Source: Paenibacillus sp. FSL R10-2782 (GTDB lineage: Bacteria; Bacillota; Bacilli; Paenibacillales; Paenibacillaceae). Taken from it: a DNA stretch of 64,000 nt. Below are positions 34,879 to 43,060 of the stretch, in pieces. Position 1 is the first letter of the stretch, and each line of letters opens with the position of its first letter. The stretch covers positions 1,045,001-1,109,000 of the forward strand of contig NZ_CP151951.1 of NCBI RefSeq assembly GCF_038592985.1, read 5' to 3'. Below the pieces are notes generated by a model. It was not told the DNA's origin. It saw nothing but the letters and a program-made list of their open reading frames with translations, and searched no databases. Both the position numbers and the translations under genes were made by a program.

Positions 34879-35631
34879 ATGAACACTAACGCAATAGAAG
34901 TAATCGATTTGAAAAAATCGTTCGGTAAGCTCGACGTTCTGAAAAGAGTGAGCTTTAACGTCCAGGCGGGTGAGGTCGTTGCGGTCATCGGTCCTTCTGG
35001 CTCGGGGAAAAGCACCATGCTTCGCAGTCTGGTTCATCTGGAAGATGTGACGGGCGGGACGATCCGCATTCATGATAAAGCATTGGTGGAAAATGGTCAG
35101 TACGCCCCGGCAGGCGATATTAAAGGCATTACCACAGGGATGGGCATGGTATTCCAGCATTTTAATCTGTTCCCTCACTTGACGGTGCAGGATAATCTGG
35201 AGCTGGCTCCAAAGCTGGTGCAAAAAACGAGCAAGGCTGAGCTACGTCGTCAAAGCGCTGAGCTACTGGCTAAAGTCGGCTTGGCGGATAAAGCAGATGC
35301 ATATCCATCCCGCCTGTCGGGTGGACAGAAGCAGCGCGTGGCGATTGCCCGGGCAATGATGATGAACCCTGACATTTTACTGTTCGACGAGCCGACCTCG
35401 GCCCTTGATCCCGAACTGACGGGCGAGGTGCTGCGAGTCATTAAAAAGCTGGCTGAGGAGCACATGACGATGGTCATCGTGACCCACGAAATGAACTTTG
35501 CGAGAGATGTGGCGGATCGTGTCATCTTTATGGACAACGGAGAGATTGCAGAGTCTGGTACGCCTGAGCAGATTTTTGGTAATCCGCAGTTGGAGCGGAC
35601 GAAGATGTTTTTGAATCGGGTGGAGGCTTAA
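34879..35631 (+). CDS. Amino-acid ABC transporter ATPase
   Basis: This 250-aa GlnQ/TcyC-type ATPase has Walker [10 protein letters not shown] (about 38-46), the Q-loop in [15 protein letters not shown], signature [15 protein letters not shown], Walker [16 protein letters not shown] and the H-loop VTHEMNFA. The GLxxP linker region reads TGMGMVFQ. It is the third gene of the operon, ending 37 bp before repeat copy B. It drives import through the adjacent permease. Confidence 0.95.
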   Translation: MNTNAIEVIDLKKSFGKLDVLKRVSFNVQAGEVVAVIGPSGSGKSTMLRSLVHLEDVTGGTIRIHDKALVENGQYAPAGDIKGITTGMGMVFQHFNLFPHLTVQDNLELAPKLVQKTSKAELRRQSAELLAKVGLADKADAYPSRLSGGQKQRVAIARAMMMNPDILLFDEPTSALDPELTGEVLRVIKKLAEEHMTMVIVTHEMNFARDVADRVIFMDNGEIAESGTPEQIFGNPQLERTKMFLNRVEA

Positions 35632-35667
35632 AAACATAGTTGTTTGTTTGGGTGTGTGTCGGGGAGG

Positions 35668-35852
35668 CGCTGCGCGTGCAGATTGTTCTTCCGATCGCTG
35701 TTATCCCCGGATTTTTTCCATTGAAGTAGGATCTAAAGGTGAAAATCCGGGGATAGCTTATGCTTACGATGCGAGCTTTCCTTCGGAAAGCTTTTAGCCG
35801 AACGCTTCGCTTCTCCAGAACAATTCTGCCCGCTCCGCTCACCGACCACCTG
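35668..35852 (-). repeat. Interspersed palindromic repeat, copy B (inverted, long form)
   Basis: On the plus strand it reads GGCGCTGCGCGTGCAGATTG, TTCTTCCGATCGCTGTTATC, then the hairpin CCCCGGATTTT / AAAATCCGGGG, an extra hairpin AGCTTTCC/GGAAAGCT near 35780, and ends CAGAACAATTCTGCCCGCTC. It lies after the amino-acid ABC operon. Confidence 0.8.
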
Positions 35853-35899
35853 TGAAGGCAAAATGTTTTTAAGCAGGAAGTGTGAGTAAGAATAAGAGC

Positions 35900-35929
35900 A
35901 AGGGAGATGGCAAGCGCCATCTCCCTTTT
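35900..35929. terminator. Terminator between convergent genes
   Basis: AAGGGAGATGGC and GCCATCTCCCTT are perfect arms around AAGC, followed by TTG. It lies in the otherwise gene-free interval 35632-36062. Confidence 0.85.
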
Positions 35930-36062
35930 GCAGTTGCAGGGGGGGGCTATAAACTGGGCTTAATGCTCCTATTTTTAAGCTGATAGCAGGCAAAAATGAA
36001 GTGATGGCAACGAATAGCATGTCAGTGTAAAAAGTAAAGCACTCTTTTCTCCATCATCTTTC

Positions 36063-36359
36063 TTATGGTTTATTACCAGCAACCCATTCTTTTTCCCCGC
36101 TAAATACCTCAATCATCGTCATTGCCCCCGTTCGGTACCCGTGGATGAACGCTGCTGCGGAGTGCAAGGAAGTTGACTCGCTTAATAAATCAAACATGAC
36201 TTCAATTTGCTCAAAATCGACTGCTGGTAATTTATTTTTCAGCATCTCCATATATTCGCTAATTTTTTGATTCACTTTTTGAGACTCAGGGTCGGTTGAC
36301 TTTATTTGTTCACTGGGACGCCAATTCCCATAATACAGATCCTCCAAAATCATTTTCAT
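36063..36359 (-). CDS. Small conserved-type protein of unknown function
   Basis: This 98-aa mostly helical soluble protein has ILEDLYYGNWRPSEQ at the N-terminus, then SEYMEMLKNKLPAVDFEQIE and a C-terminal helix FIHGYRTGAMTMIEVFSG. Such small proteins with a YYGNxxP start occur in Bacilli next to HTH regulators; I cannot assign a function. ATG 36359 follows a weak AGAGGC; TTG 36362 is also in frame. Just upstream lies the duplicated segment with a truncated HTH gene. Confidence 0.6.
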   Translation of the reverse strand: MKMILEDLYYGNWRPSEQIKSTDPESQKVNQKISEYMEMLKNKLPAVDFEQIEVMFDLLSESTSLHSAAAFIHGYRTGAMTMIEVFSGEKEWVAGNKP

Positions 36360-36535
36360 CAAGCCTCTCTATGAAAAGTTAAGTGTTTTGTCCTCACGTG
36401 AATCGAGAATTCCCTTATGCGCTGTTCATCCCCCAAGCACAGTTTACAGCATACGATGGATGTATATTGATATTTATGCGTTATTTGCATAAAGTTTTTT
36501 TATAAGCTGAGTTAAAAATGTACATGAGGCGCCAC

Positions 36536-36667
36536 TATGCGGTCGGATGGTGCTTCCCATCGCTGTTGTGCCCGGATTTCTTAAATTAAGCAAGAAGGTT
36601 GAAATCCGGGCACAAAGGCGAACGCTATCGCTTGTACAGAACCATTCCGCCCACTTCGTTCTTGTTC
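36536..36667 (-). repeat. Interspersed palindromic repeat, copy C (inverted, diverged)
   Basis: It has the same architecture as copies B and E: CCCATCGCTGTTG, the hairpin GCCCGGATTTC / GAAATCCGGGC, AGGCGAACGCT, then CCATTCCGCCCACTTC. The base sequence has drifted but the order and hairpin are kept. It is fused in frame to the HTH remnant. Confidence 0.7.
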
Positions 36668-36840
36668 AACTTGGTGCCGACTTCTTACAAATCTCACAAA
36701 CAACCTATTCCCGATATGAAAATGGGAACCTGGACGTTCCAAGCGTTGTTTTGATCAAATTGGCGGATTTCCACAAGGTGAGTATCGACTTTATTCTTGA
36801 TCAGACAGATAATCCTAAACGTACAGGTAAAAAGGCATAA
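36661..36840 (+). pseudogene. Beheaded XRE-family HTH regulator, copy 1
   Basis: Only the C-terminal 55 or so residues remain: DFLQISQTTYSRYENGNLDV, then the LIKLADFHKVSIDFIL stretch and TDNPK. They comprise helices 3-5 of an HTH_3 domain. The first helices are replaced by repeat copy C, whose frame happens to be open from ATG 36547. The recognition helix survives, but a working DNA-binding fold is unlikely. Confidence 0.75.
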
Positions 36841-36977
36841 CATGCAAAGTAAAGCTCCCGTGATGATTCACAGGAGCTTTATTGCTGGAATTATTCATTA
36901 TACGAACAGACAGATTAGCTTAATAAATGATATGCTTTAAAAAAGCAGATCATTTGACCAAGAGGAGAGGTACATTA

Positions 36978-37403
36978 ATGCGGTACCATGAATTTTATAT
37001 CGGACAACTATTTAGAACCAAGTCTTTAACATTAACAAAAGAGGATATTACCAGATTTGCAACGGAGTTTGACCCACAATATATGCATTTGGATGAAGAT
37101 AAAGCAACGCAGGGAAGATTTAATGGAATCATAGCCTCAGGAATTCAAACGCTAGCAGTTTCATTTAAGCTTTGGGTTGAAACGGGTAGTTATGGTGATG
37201 ATGTCATTGCTGGAACTGCTATGAACAATATTAGATTTATAAAACCCGTGTATCCGGGAGATGAATTACATACAATTGTGGAGGTAACTGCACTTAGAGA
37301 GAAACTAAATGAAACAGGAATAGTTACTGTTATGCTGACGACTTTCAATAACAAGGATGAGAAAGTATTTGAAGGTGAATTGTCCGTTTTAGTTAATAAA
37401 TAA
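36978..37403 (+). CDS. MaoC-like (R)-specific enoyl-CoA hydratase domain protein
   Basis: This 141-aa single hot-dog domain starts with YHEFYIGQLFRTKSLTLTKE. The hydratase-2 motif is recognisable in FATEFDPQYMHLDEDKATQG, with Asp and His at the catalytic positions, then GIIASGIQTLAVSFKLW and the PVYPGDEL strand. Members hydrate enoyl-CoA or act on other acyl thioesters. GGAGAGG precedes ATG 36978; the frame extends to 36927 without a ribosome site. It lies between the duplicated segments and may be an acquired gene. Confidence 0.88.
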   Translation: MRYHEFYIGQLFRTKSLTLTKEDITRFATEFDPQYMHLDEDKATQGRFNGIIASGIQTLAVSFKLWVETGSYGDDVIAGTAMNNIRFIKPVYPGDELHTIVEVTALREKLNETGIVTVMLTTFNNKDEKVFEGELSVLVNK

Positions 37404-37599
37404 GGTGTATTCGGACAGTAAATATAGAATCCACAGAAGAGAGCCTCCTAATATTAAGTTGATTAGGGAACACCTGTTCTTCATAATGGTTTTAAGGTGA
37501 GGACTACCTGCTGATGGTAAACTAAATGTTTGATTCCACTTACGATGCGCTTTGAGCGCTAAAGGTTACTCTTGAAAATAGATTTATGGAGGAAGTTAG

Positions 37600-37944
37600 A
37601 TGACTAAAGAGGAAATAATTAATTATTGTCTCACTTATCCCGACGTTTATAAAGACTACCCCTTTGATGAAAAATGGACTGTAATACGTCATAAGGATAA
37701 TAAAAAAATATTTGCGATGATTTACAAGCATGATGGCCACCTTTGCATCAACCTCAAATGTGAGCCGAGCCGAGCCGATTTCCTGCGCAGCATATTTGAA
37801 GAAGTTAAGCCGGGATATCATATGAATAAAGTGCATTGGAATACCGTTTTTTTAGATGGTAACATGCAAGAGGATGATCTTTTTGATATGGTGAAACATA
37901 GCTTTCAATTGACGAAACCGAAGAAGAAGAAAGAAAAGACATAA
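37600..37944 (+). CDS. MmcQ/YjbR-family DNA-binding-fold protein
   Basis: This 114-aa protein has the family's start (TKEEIINYCLTYPDVYKDYP), the WTVIRHKDNKKIFAMIYKHDG strand region in pieces, NLKCEPSRADFLRS, and GYHMNKVHWNTVFLDG. The fold is the CyaY-like 'double wing'; DNA binding has been proposed but not proven generally. GAGGAAG precedes ATG. It is isolated within the scarred region. Confidence 0.88.
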   Translation: MTKEEIINYCLTYPDVYKDYPFDEKWTVIRHKDNKKIFAMIYKHDGHLCINLKCEPSRADFLRSIFEEVKPGYHMNKVHWNTVFLDGNMQEDDLFDMVKHSFQLTKPKKKKEKT

Positions 37945-38049
37945 TTCCCCCATTTTCTTATCGTATATGCGTGAGAAACTATGTGTTTCAATACCATAAT
38001 CACCTAATGTTATCCTTAATTAGTTGATGTGAGTACGTTCTACAAATGT

Positions 38050-38186
38050 TCAAATATCTTTTAAACCCCCTCGAAATGGTCATAAATTTCTCGGTTTCAC
38101 AGTGTCCGTTTGTATGATCTGTTCGAACCCCGATGTATCTATAAATGCCTGCCCTTGCTCTCTATCTAAATTTTCTGTCTCCATCA
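38050..38186 (-). pseudogene. GNAT acetyltransferase N-terminal fragment
   Basis: On the minus strand METENLDRE from 38186 is followed, after a frame change, by QAFIDTSGFEQIIQTDTVKP and RNL before a stop. TVKPRNL matches the start of the better-preserved GNAT remnant at 42715-43060 (ATVKPRNLLLVAV). Too short to encode an enzyme. Confidence 0.45.
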
Positions 38187-38336
38187 AAGTGTTTGTCCTC
38201 ACTTGAATCGAGAATTTCCTTATGCACTGTCATCACCCAAGCACAGTTTACAGCATGCGATGGAGGCATACTGATATTTATGCGTTATTTGCATAAAGTT
38301 TTTTATAAGCTGAGTTAAAAATGTACATGAGGCGCC

Positions 38337-38467
38337 ACTATGCGGTCGGATGGTGCTTCCCATCGCTGTTGCGCCCGGATTTCTTAATCAAGCTAAGAAG
38401 GTTGAAATCCGGGCACAAAGGCGAACGCTATCGCTTGTACAGCACCATTCCGCCCACTTCGTTCTTG
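38337..38467 (-). repeat. Interspersed palindromic repeat, copy D (inverted, diverged)
   Basis: Nearly identical to copy C as part of the 0.5-kb duplication; the hairpin reads CGCCCGGATTTC / GAAATCCGGGC. Confidence 0.7.
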
Positions 38468-38643
38468 TTCAACTTGGTGCCGACTTCTTACAAGTCTCAC
38501 AAACAACCTATTCCCGATATGAAAATGGGAACTTGGATGTTCCAAGTGTTGTCTTAATTAAGTTGGCAGATTTCCACAAGGTGAGTATCGACTTTATTCT
38601 TGATCAGACAGATAATCCTAAACGTACAGGTAAAAAGGCATAA
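38464..38643 (+). pseudogene. Beheaded XRE-family HTH regulator, copy 2
   Basis: It shows the same residual C-terminal part as copy 1 (SQTTYSRYENGNLDVPS ... SIDFILDQTDNPK), with only a few silent or conservative base changes. The changes are mostly at third codon positions, so the protein may have been under selection for a time after duplication. Confidence 0.7.
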
Positions 38644-38875
38644 CATGCAAAGTAAAGCTCCCGTGATGATTCACAGGAGCTTTATCGCTGGAATTATTCA
38701 TTAAGTCGTCCCATCTTAACTGTGTTGTGGTACTTACCGTCGACAGAATTTTGTTCTTTTTTAATATGCACACCTTCTTCCAACGTTACGAAACCCGATT
38801 ACACTTCAACGGGTTCTATAAAATTCAAAGAAAGCTAAACATAATAGAGTTAAAGCTTTAATTTGCTAGGTTTTT

Positions 38876-38890
38876 ATGTAAGCGTTATCA
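38876..38890 (+). promoter_or_regulatory. CcpA cre box upstream of the xylanase gene
   Basis: ATGTAAGCGTTATCA fits the cre consensus at all positions. It covers the -35 region and ends 3 bp before a TATAAT -10 (38894-38899), so CcpA would block polymerase. Confidence 0.85.
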
Positions 38891-38893
38891 TTC

Positions 38894-38915
38894 TATAATT
38901 TACTCAGAAAGGAGG
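38894..38915 (+). promoter_or_regulatory. Xylanase -10 box and 5'-terminal STAB-SD-like element
   Basis: TATAAT at 38894-38899 implies a start site near 38906. GAAAGGAGG at 38907-38915 would then be at the very 5' end of the mRNA. No start codon follows at a usable distance; the real gene begins at 39021 with its own AGGAGG. Orphan Shine-Dalgarno sequences at mRNA 5' ends stabilise some Bacillus transcripts (the cry3A STAB-SD). Confidence 0.55.
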
Positions 38916-39020
38916 TAAAAGTAAAAAACACGATATAGCACGGATAAGTGATGTACTGGAAAGAGAATCAACCAACAAGCAGGTGTATGGGACAAACACA
39001 AAAATTTTAGGAGGTAAAGT

Positions 39021-39656
39021 ATGTTTAAGTTTAGTAAGAAAATGATGACGGTAGTTCTGGCAGCTTCCATGAGTTTTGGGTTATTTGCAACAACCTCAAG
39101 TGCAGCGACAGACTATTGGCAAAATTGGACCGATGGCGGCGGGACGGTCAATGCTGTTAATGGATCAGGCGGTAATTACAGCGTGACATGGCAAAATACC
39201 GGGAATTTTGTTGTCGGCAAAGGCTGGACTACCGGATCACCAAACAGGACGATTAACTACAATGCTGGCGTCTGGGCGCCGTCTGGCAATGGGTATTTGA
39301 CTCTCTACGGGTGGACGAGAAACGCACTCATCGAATATTACGTCGTTGATAGCTGGGGGACTTATCGACCTACCGGAACGTATAAAGGTACAGTGACCAG
39401 TGATGGGGGCACATATGACATCTATACGACAATGCGATACAACGCACCTTCCATTGACGGCACACAAACGTTTGCTCAGTACTGGAGTGTTCGACAGTCG
39501 AAGAAAGCGACGGGGGCCAACTCCACCATCACTTTCAGCAACCACGTGAACGCATGGGCGAGCAAAGGAATGAATCTGGGAAGCAACTGGTCTTACCAGG
39601 TGTTAGCGACAGAGGGATATCAAAGTAGCGGGAAATCTGACGTGACGGTGTGGTAA
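39021..39656 (+). CDS. xynA: Secreted endo-1,4-beta-xylanase, GH11
   Basis: This 211-aa protein has a signal peptide ([20 protein letters not shown]) and a single GH11 jelly-roll domain starting [13 protein letters not shown]. The catalytic nucleophile is Glu105 in [13 protein letters not shown] and the acid/base is Glu198 in [11 protein letters not shown]; the thumb loop contains [17 protein letters not shown]. subtilis XynA is 213 aa, so the gene is full length. AGGAGG lies just before ATG. It is controlled by a cre box and carries an unusual leader. No other xylan gene is adjacent. Confidence 0.97.
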   Translation: MFKFSKKMMTVVLAASMSFGLFATTSSAATDYWQNWTDGGGTVNAVNGSGGNYSVTWQNTGNFVVGKGWTTGSPNRTINYNAGVWAPSGNGYLTLYGWTRNALIEYYVVDSWGTYRPTGTYKGTVTSDGGTYDIYTTMRYNAPSIDGTQTFAQYWSVRQSKKATGANSTITFSNHVNAWASKGMNLGSNWSYQVLATEGYQSSGKSDVTVW

Positions 39657-39836
39657 CCAATCAATTGCAAGCCTTTCAATGAACAGGCACGGTTGGGACC
39701 TCCTCATAGGATAAGCGGGTTTCGAGTTGTCTGATAGAGTTTAAACGAATCGGTCATGGAGAAAACTCGATCCCTAAAACATTGGAGACTGGTCAATGGC
39801 CGTTCCCCTCCAGTTCTATTTGTCAGTCCGGATATG

Positions 39837-39872
39837 TTGAAGGCCGTTTCTTGCCAGGCGAGCGGCCTTCAA
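39837..39872. repeat. Perfect 10-bp inverted repeat upstream of the SUMF1-like gene
   Basis: TTGAAGGCCG and CGGCCTTCAA enclose 16 nt (with GCCAGGCG in the loop). No T-tract follows, so it is probably not a simple terminator. It lies 72 bp before the lipoprotein start and could be part of its leader RNA. Confidence 0.55.
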
Positions 39873-39943
39873 ACCTTACCGGAGGCGAGTTGCATGCTGT
39901 CATGGCTTATCATTTTTCCAATCAGCTTAAAGGAGATATATCA

Positions 39944-40783
39944 ATGAGAAAGCTATTAATGTTTCTTTTAATAGCAACAATAGTTGTGATCAGCGCTTGT
40001 TCGCAGGATAAACCTGAAAAAAAGGATAACCTTGTATTCGTGGAAGGCGGGACTTTTAAGAACAACAAGTCCAATTATTCTGGAAAAAGCGTGACCCTGT
40101 CGAACTTTTATATCGGCAAATATGAGGTAACTCAAAAAGAGTGGGTTGAAGTCATGGGAAGTAATCCCTCACAATTCATAGGCGACAATTTGCCGGTAGA
40201 AATGGTGAGTTGGTATGACGTGGTGGAGTACTGTAACCAAAGAAGTATACAAGAGGGCTTAAAACCGTATTACAACATAGACAAGGATAAACAGGACGCG
40301 AATAATAAGAATGATAACGATAATATAAAATGGACAGTAACGATTAATGAGGGAGCTAACGGTTACCGATTGCCTACAGAAGCGGAGTGGGAATATGCTG
40401 CAGGCGGAGGTCAGGTGAGCAAGAATTACACATACAGCGGAAGCAACAATGCCGACGAAGTCGCATGGTATTGGAAAAACGCCGGAGACAAGTACTTATC
40501 TGGAGACTGGAACTGGCCTATCATAGAGAGCAACCATAATAAAACAAAATCGATCGGTACCCGGAAACCCAACGAGTTAGGAATTTACGATATGTCTGGC
40601 AACGTAAGGGAATGGTGCTGGGACTGGTATGGAGACTTGGATAGCCAAAGCGGTTCCTACCGGGTTGTGAAGGGTGGCGGTTGGATCGGCAACGTTAGCA
40701 ACAACGAGATATCTTTCCAAGGCAAGTTCGATGCAAATGGCTTTGGTCCCGATCAAGGGTTTCGTATAGCTCGTAGAGAATAG
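39944..40783 (+). CDS. SUMF1/formylglycine-generating-enzyme-like lipoprotein
   Basis: This 279-aa protein has a lipobox (VVISACSQ) and then an FGE-sulfatase domain. Visible motifs are FVEGGTFKNN, YIGKYEVTQKEWVEVMGSNP, LPVEMVSWYDVVEYCNQ, YRLPTEAEWEYAAGGG, ELGIYDMSGNVREWCWDWYG, RVVKGGGWIG and GFRIARRE. The paired Cys of copper-dependent formylglycine generators are not seen, so it more likely binds ligand than oxidises sulfatases. AAGGAG precedes ATG 39944. It is a surface protein transcribed alone; its partner is unknown. Confidence 0.88.
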   Translation: MRKLLMFLLIATIVVISACSQDKPEKKDNLVFVEGGTFKNNKSNYSGKSVTLSNFYIGKYEVTQKEWVEVMGSNPSQFIGDNLPVEMVSWYDVVEYCNQRSIQEGLKPYYNIDKDKQDANNKNDNDNIKWTVTINEGANGYRLPTEAEWEYAAGGGQVSKNYTYSGSNNADEVAWYWKNAGDKYLSGDWNWPIIESNHNKTKSIGTRKPNELGIYDMSGNVREWCWDWYGDLDSQSGSYRVVKGGGWIGNVSNNEISFQGKFDANGFGPDQGFRIARRE

Positions 40784-40860
40784 TCTGAACAAGGACAACA
40801 AACGAAGGTTAAACTAACGGGCAGAATAACGCAATGGGACCGCAGTCTATGCCGAATACG

Positions 40861-40895
40861 AAAAAAAAGAAGTCGACCATCTCGTTGGTCGGCCT
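40861..40895 (-). terminator. Terminator of the TetR-map unit
   Basis: On the minus strand GCCGACCA pairs with TGGTCGAC (with one mismatch) and is followed by TTCTTTTTTTT. It lies directly downstream of the aminopeptidase stop. Confidence 0.8.
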
Positions 40896-40904
40896 CTAAT
40901 TATT

Positions 40905-41651
40905 CTATTGCGCGGTCAGGATTTGTGGACCTTCAGCCGTGATGGCGATCGTATGCTCGTATTGGGCGGCGAGCTTGCGGTCCAGCGTCCGCGCGGTCCA
41001 GCCATCCGGATCGATTGTCATGTAGTAGGTGCCTTCGGTGATCATGGGCTCGATCGTGAACACCATACCTTCCTTGATGCGGAGGCCTTTTCCGGGCTTG
41101 CCGACATGCATATAAGTCGGCTCCTCGTGCAGGTCCCGGCCGATGCCATGGGCGAGAAGGTCGCGCACGACGCCGAAGCCGTGCGATTCCGCATGCTGCT
41201 GAATCGCGCTCGTCACGTCGCCGAGCCGATTGCCGGGCTGCGCCTGCGCGATGCCGAGGTCAAGGCATTCCTTCGTGATGCGCATCAGCTTCTCGGCCGT
41301 CGGCGAGATCTTCCCGACCGCATAGCTCCAGGCCGAATCGCCGAGCCAGCCGTCGAGCTCCGCGACCGTGTCGATCGTCACGATATCGCCTTCCTCAAGT
41401 GGCTTATCGCTAGGAAAGCCATGCGCGATCACGTCGTTGACGGAGGCACAGGTCGCATATTGATAGCCCTTGTAGCCCTTCTCGTATGGCTTGGCGCCAT
41501 GCTTCAAAATCATGTCTTCGAATATGCGCTCAATCTCGTTCGTCGTGATGCCCGGTTTGATGAGCGGGGCGATTGTACGATGGCATTCGGCCACCACTTG
41601 GCATGCCTTGCGGATGGCCTCGATTTCATGCTTGCTTTTTAAGATGACCAT
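40905..41651 (-). CDS. map: Type I methionine aminopeptidase, TetR-linked paralogue
   Basis: This 248-aa enzyme has all five metal ligands in E. coli-like spacing: Asp94 and Asp105 (TIDTVAELDGWLGDSAW), His168 (LLAHGIGRDLHEEP), Glu201 (FTIEPMI) and Glu232 (QYEHT). It removes the initiator Met from new proteins. The housekeeping copy normally sits in the ribosomal-protein cluster, so this is probably a second copy. DNA here is visibly richer in G+C than the flanks. It lies 7 bp after the TetR gene and probably shares its operator. Confidence 0.94.
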   Translation of the reverse strand: MVILKSKHEIEAIRKACQVVAECHRTIAPLIKPGITTNEIERIFEDMILKHGAKPYEKGYKGYQYATCASVNDVIAHGFPSDKPLEEGDIVTIDTVAELDGWLGDSAWSYAVGKISPTAEKLMRITKECLDLGIAQAQPGNRLGDVTSAIQQHAESHGFGVVRDLLAHGIGRDLHEEPTYMHVGKPGKGLRIKEGMVFTIEPMITEGTYYMTIDPDGWTARTLDRKLAAQYEHTIAITAEGPQILTAQ

Positions 41652-41658
41652 GTTCGTA

Positions 41659-42243
41659 TCAGGACTCCTTCGTAATAGCTTGCATAGCGAGTTGAGCGAT
41701 TCGATCGACGTCTAGGTCGGAATTGCCCGCATAATAGTGCAGCCCGCAGCAGCCGACCAGCACGGCAAGCATATGGTCGACGCTGTCGTCTTCGCACTGG
41801 GCGATCGATTGGAGTGGAACGTACAGCCGTTCCATGAATCGTCTCTTGGCGGGGTGTCGATCCTTCTCAGGCAAGCCTGTATAATGTTCCGCCGCCATTT
41901 TGTAGACGAGATATGTGCGGGTGTCCGACTGCCACAGCCGGAGCAGCGCCTTGCAATACGTCAATAGCTGCCTGTCTTCCGGGCGGCCGCCGCTGATGTT
42001 CGCCCATTCTGCCAGGACTTGCTCGCATCGCTCGAAGCCGCTGCCCAACACATCTTCTATTAATAAATGCCGGTTGGGGTAATAATGGTACACCGTGCCG
42101 TAACCGAGCCCGGCCTCGCGGGCGACGTCGCGAATATCAAAGCTGCCGCCCGTGAGAAAGTAGGCGCGCGAGGCGGCGTCCAGGATCTGCTCTCTGCGCT
42201 GCATGCGGATGAGCTCATTTTGTTCTTTGGTACGGGGGGACAT
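41659..42243 (-). CDS. TetR-family transcriptional regulator
   Basis: This 194-aa protein has an N-terminal HTH RREQILDAASRAYFLTGG ... DVAREAGLGYGTVYHYYPN, a perfect TetR signature, and a ligand-binding helical domain ending AQLAMQAI. AGGAGG precedes ATG 42243. A palindrome (TATAGAC/GTCTATA) lies 20 bp upstream and is a likely autoregulatory operator. It is cotranscribed with the aminopeptidase, so the ligand may be a drug or metabolite that acts on that enzyme. That is inference. Confidence 0.93.
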   Translation of the reverse strand: MSPRTKEQNELIRMQRREQILDAASRAYFLTGGSFDIRDVAREAGLGYGTVYHYYPNRHLLIEDVLGSGFERCEQVLAEWANISGGRPEDRQLLTYCKALLRLWQSDTRTYLVYKMAAEHYTGLPEKDRHPAKRRFMERLYVPLQSIAQCEDDSVDHMLAVLVGCCGLHYYAGNSDLDVDRIAQLAMQAITKES

Positions 42244-42262
42244 GGGTGCGTGAACCTCCTTT

Positions 42263-42286
42263 TATAGACCTGCAAATTTGTCTATA
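42263..42286 (-). promoter_or_regulatory. Candidate TetR operator
   Basis: TATAGAC and GTCTATA are perfect 7-bp arms separated by 10 bp (24 bp overall). It sits immediately upstream of the TetR ribosome site, with AT-rich promoter-like DNA (TATATTTATATAGAC on the minus strand) overlapping it. Confidence 0.65.
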
Positions 42287-42493
42287 TAAATATAGTAACG
42301 CATGGGGCGGGGATATGCAAATTATCTGTTGGCGAAAGAAAATAAAGTTAATTAATTGAAATAAAGTTCTTTAGTGAACTGAACAAAGCCAGACCTCCAT
42401 GCAGGTAGTTTCGGAGGCGGCAGCGATAAAGTGGCTGTCGTTTTCTCAACTAACGGGCAGATTAACTTAATAAATACATTGATACCGCAAACG

Positions 42494-42537
42494 AAAAAGA
42501 GGAGTAGATTTCCTTAAAGCATCTACTCCATACTTTT
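42494..42537. terminator. Terminator-like inverted repeat in gene-poor DNA
   Basis: GGAGTAGAT and ATCTACTCC are perfect 9-bp arms; on the minus strand TCTTTTTCG follows. The preceding CTAACGGGCAGA...CGAAAAAGA stretch resembles DNA at 40815-40870, which suggests both derive from one old 3' region. Confidence 0.55.
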
Positions 42538-42657
42538 AACGGTTATTGTTAAATTGTTGGTTCTTTTGCAGGAGTAATGCCCTTATCCGCAATCTCTGAG
42601 ATTATTCGTCCAACAATTCAAGAACTATAAAAATAGAAAAATCATGTGATGTGTTGA

Positions 42658-42690
42658 TACTGCCCTAAAAATAGATTTTGGGGCAGTATT
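42658..42690. terminator. Terminator-like hairpin
   Basis: TACTGCCC pairs with GGGCAGTA around TAAAAATAGATTTTG (part of which can pair), followed by TTTATATTTG. It is adjacent to the GNAT remnant. Confidence 0.6.
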
Positions 42691-42714
42691 TATATTTGTA
42701 GGGTTTACATGCCT

Positions 42715-43060
42715 CTTGCTATTGCTATGGGATAGACGTGGTGGTCTGGAAATTTTCGAAGTTCAGTTACAGTTAGTAGAGCTTTTTTATTGTCTACAAA
42801 ATGGGGCTTGACCAATACCAAGCATGCCCCTTTGGAACCAGCCCAGTCGATAGATGCTTTTAGCAGACTTTTCACCATACCCTATCCCAAAAATTCTTTA
42901 CATACGCAGACTCCAAATTCTACTTTATGAGCGAATCTATTTAAATAAATACCTTCGCATCTTGAAAACCCCATGATTCGATCACCCACTACAGCAACTA
43001 ATAATAAATTTCTTGGTTTTACAGTCGCATCTTTGTGATTGCCGATCTAACGGTATAATT
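42715..43060 (-). pseudogene. GNAT-family acetyltransferase remnant
   Basis: On the minus strand the reading gives DATVKPRNLLLVAVVGDRIM, GFSRCEGIYLNRFAHKVEFG, VCVCKEFLG, then a TAG where the glycine-rich acetyl-CoA loop should continue (GxGMVKSLLKASIDWAGSKGA), then LVLVKPHFVDNKKAL. Order and motifs are those of GNAT enzymes. The stop inside the CoA loop and a missing C-terminus mark it as inactive. Confidence 0.7.

Larger units (their letters stand above)
36383..36901 (+). repeat. About 0.5-kb direct duplication, copy 1
   Basis: From GTGTTTTGTCCTCAC to GGAATTATTCATTA this segment matches 38191-38704 nearly base for base, by eye about 95%. It contains repeat copy C, the tail of an HTH gene and a terminator (36851-36880). 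The two copies bracket the MaoC-like and MmcQ genes. Confidence 0.85.
38191..38704 (+). repeat. About 0.5-kb direct duplication, copy 2
   Basis: It matches 36383-36901 and includes repeat copy D, the HTH tail and the same terminator (38654-38682). It ends at ATTATTCATTA, after which the two loci diverge abruptly. Confidence 0.85.

Noticed and set aside
36547..36840. A functional 97-aa HTH regulator
   Set aside because: The first 40 or so residues are translated palindromic repeat and the HTH lacks its first helices; the same fusion is duplicated at 38350-38643.
36383..38704. Composite transposon formed by the two direct repeats
   Set aside because: No transposase, no terminal inverted repeats at the outer edges and no target-site duplication could be seen; a segmental duplication is the simpler reading.
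39837..39872. Terminator after the xylanase gene
   Set aside because: The inverted repeat is perfect, but ACCTTACC follows in place of a T-tract, and it is closer to the next gene's start.
40908..41642. Open frame of 244 codons on the plus strand
   Set aside because: It mirrors the methionine aminopeptidase gene, whose metal ligands are all intact on the minus strand; high G+C favours such shadows.
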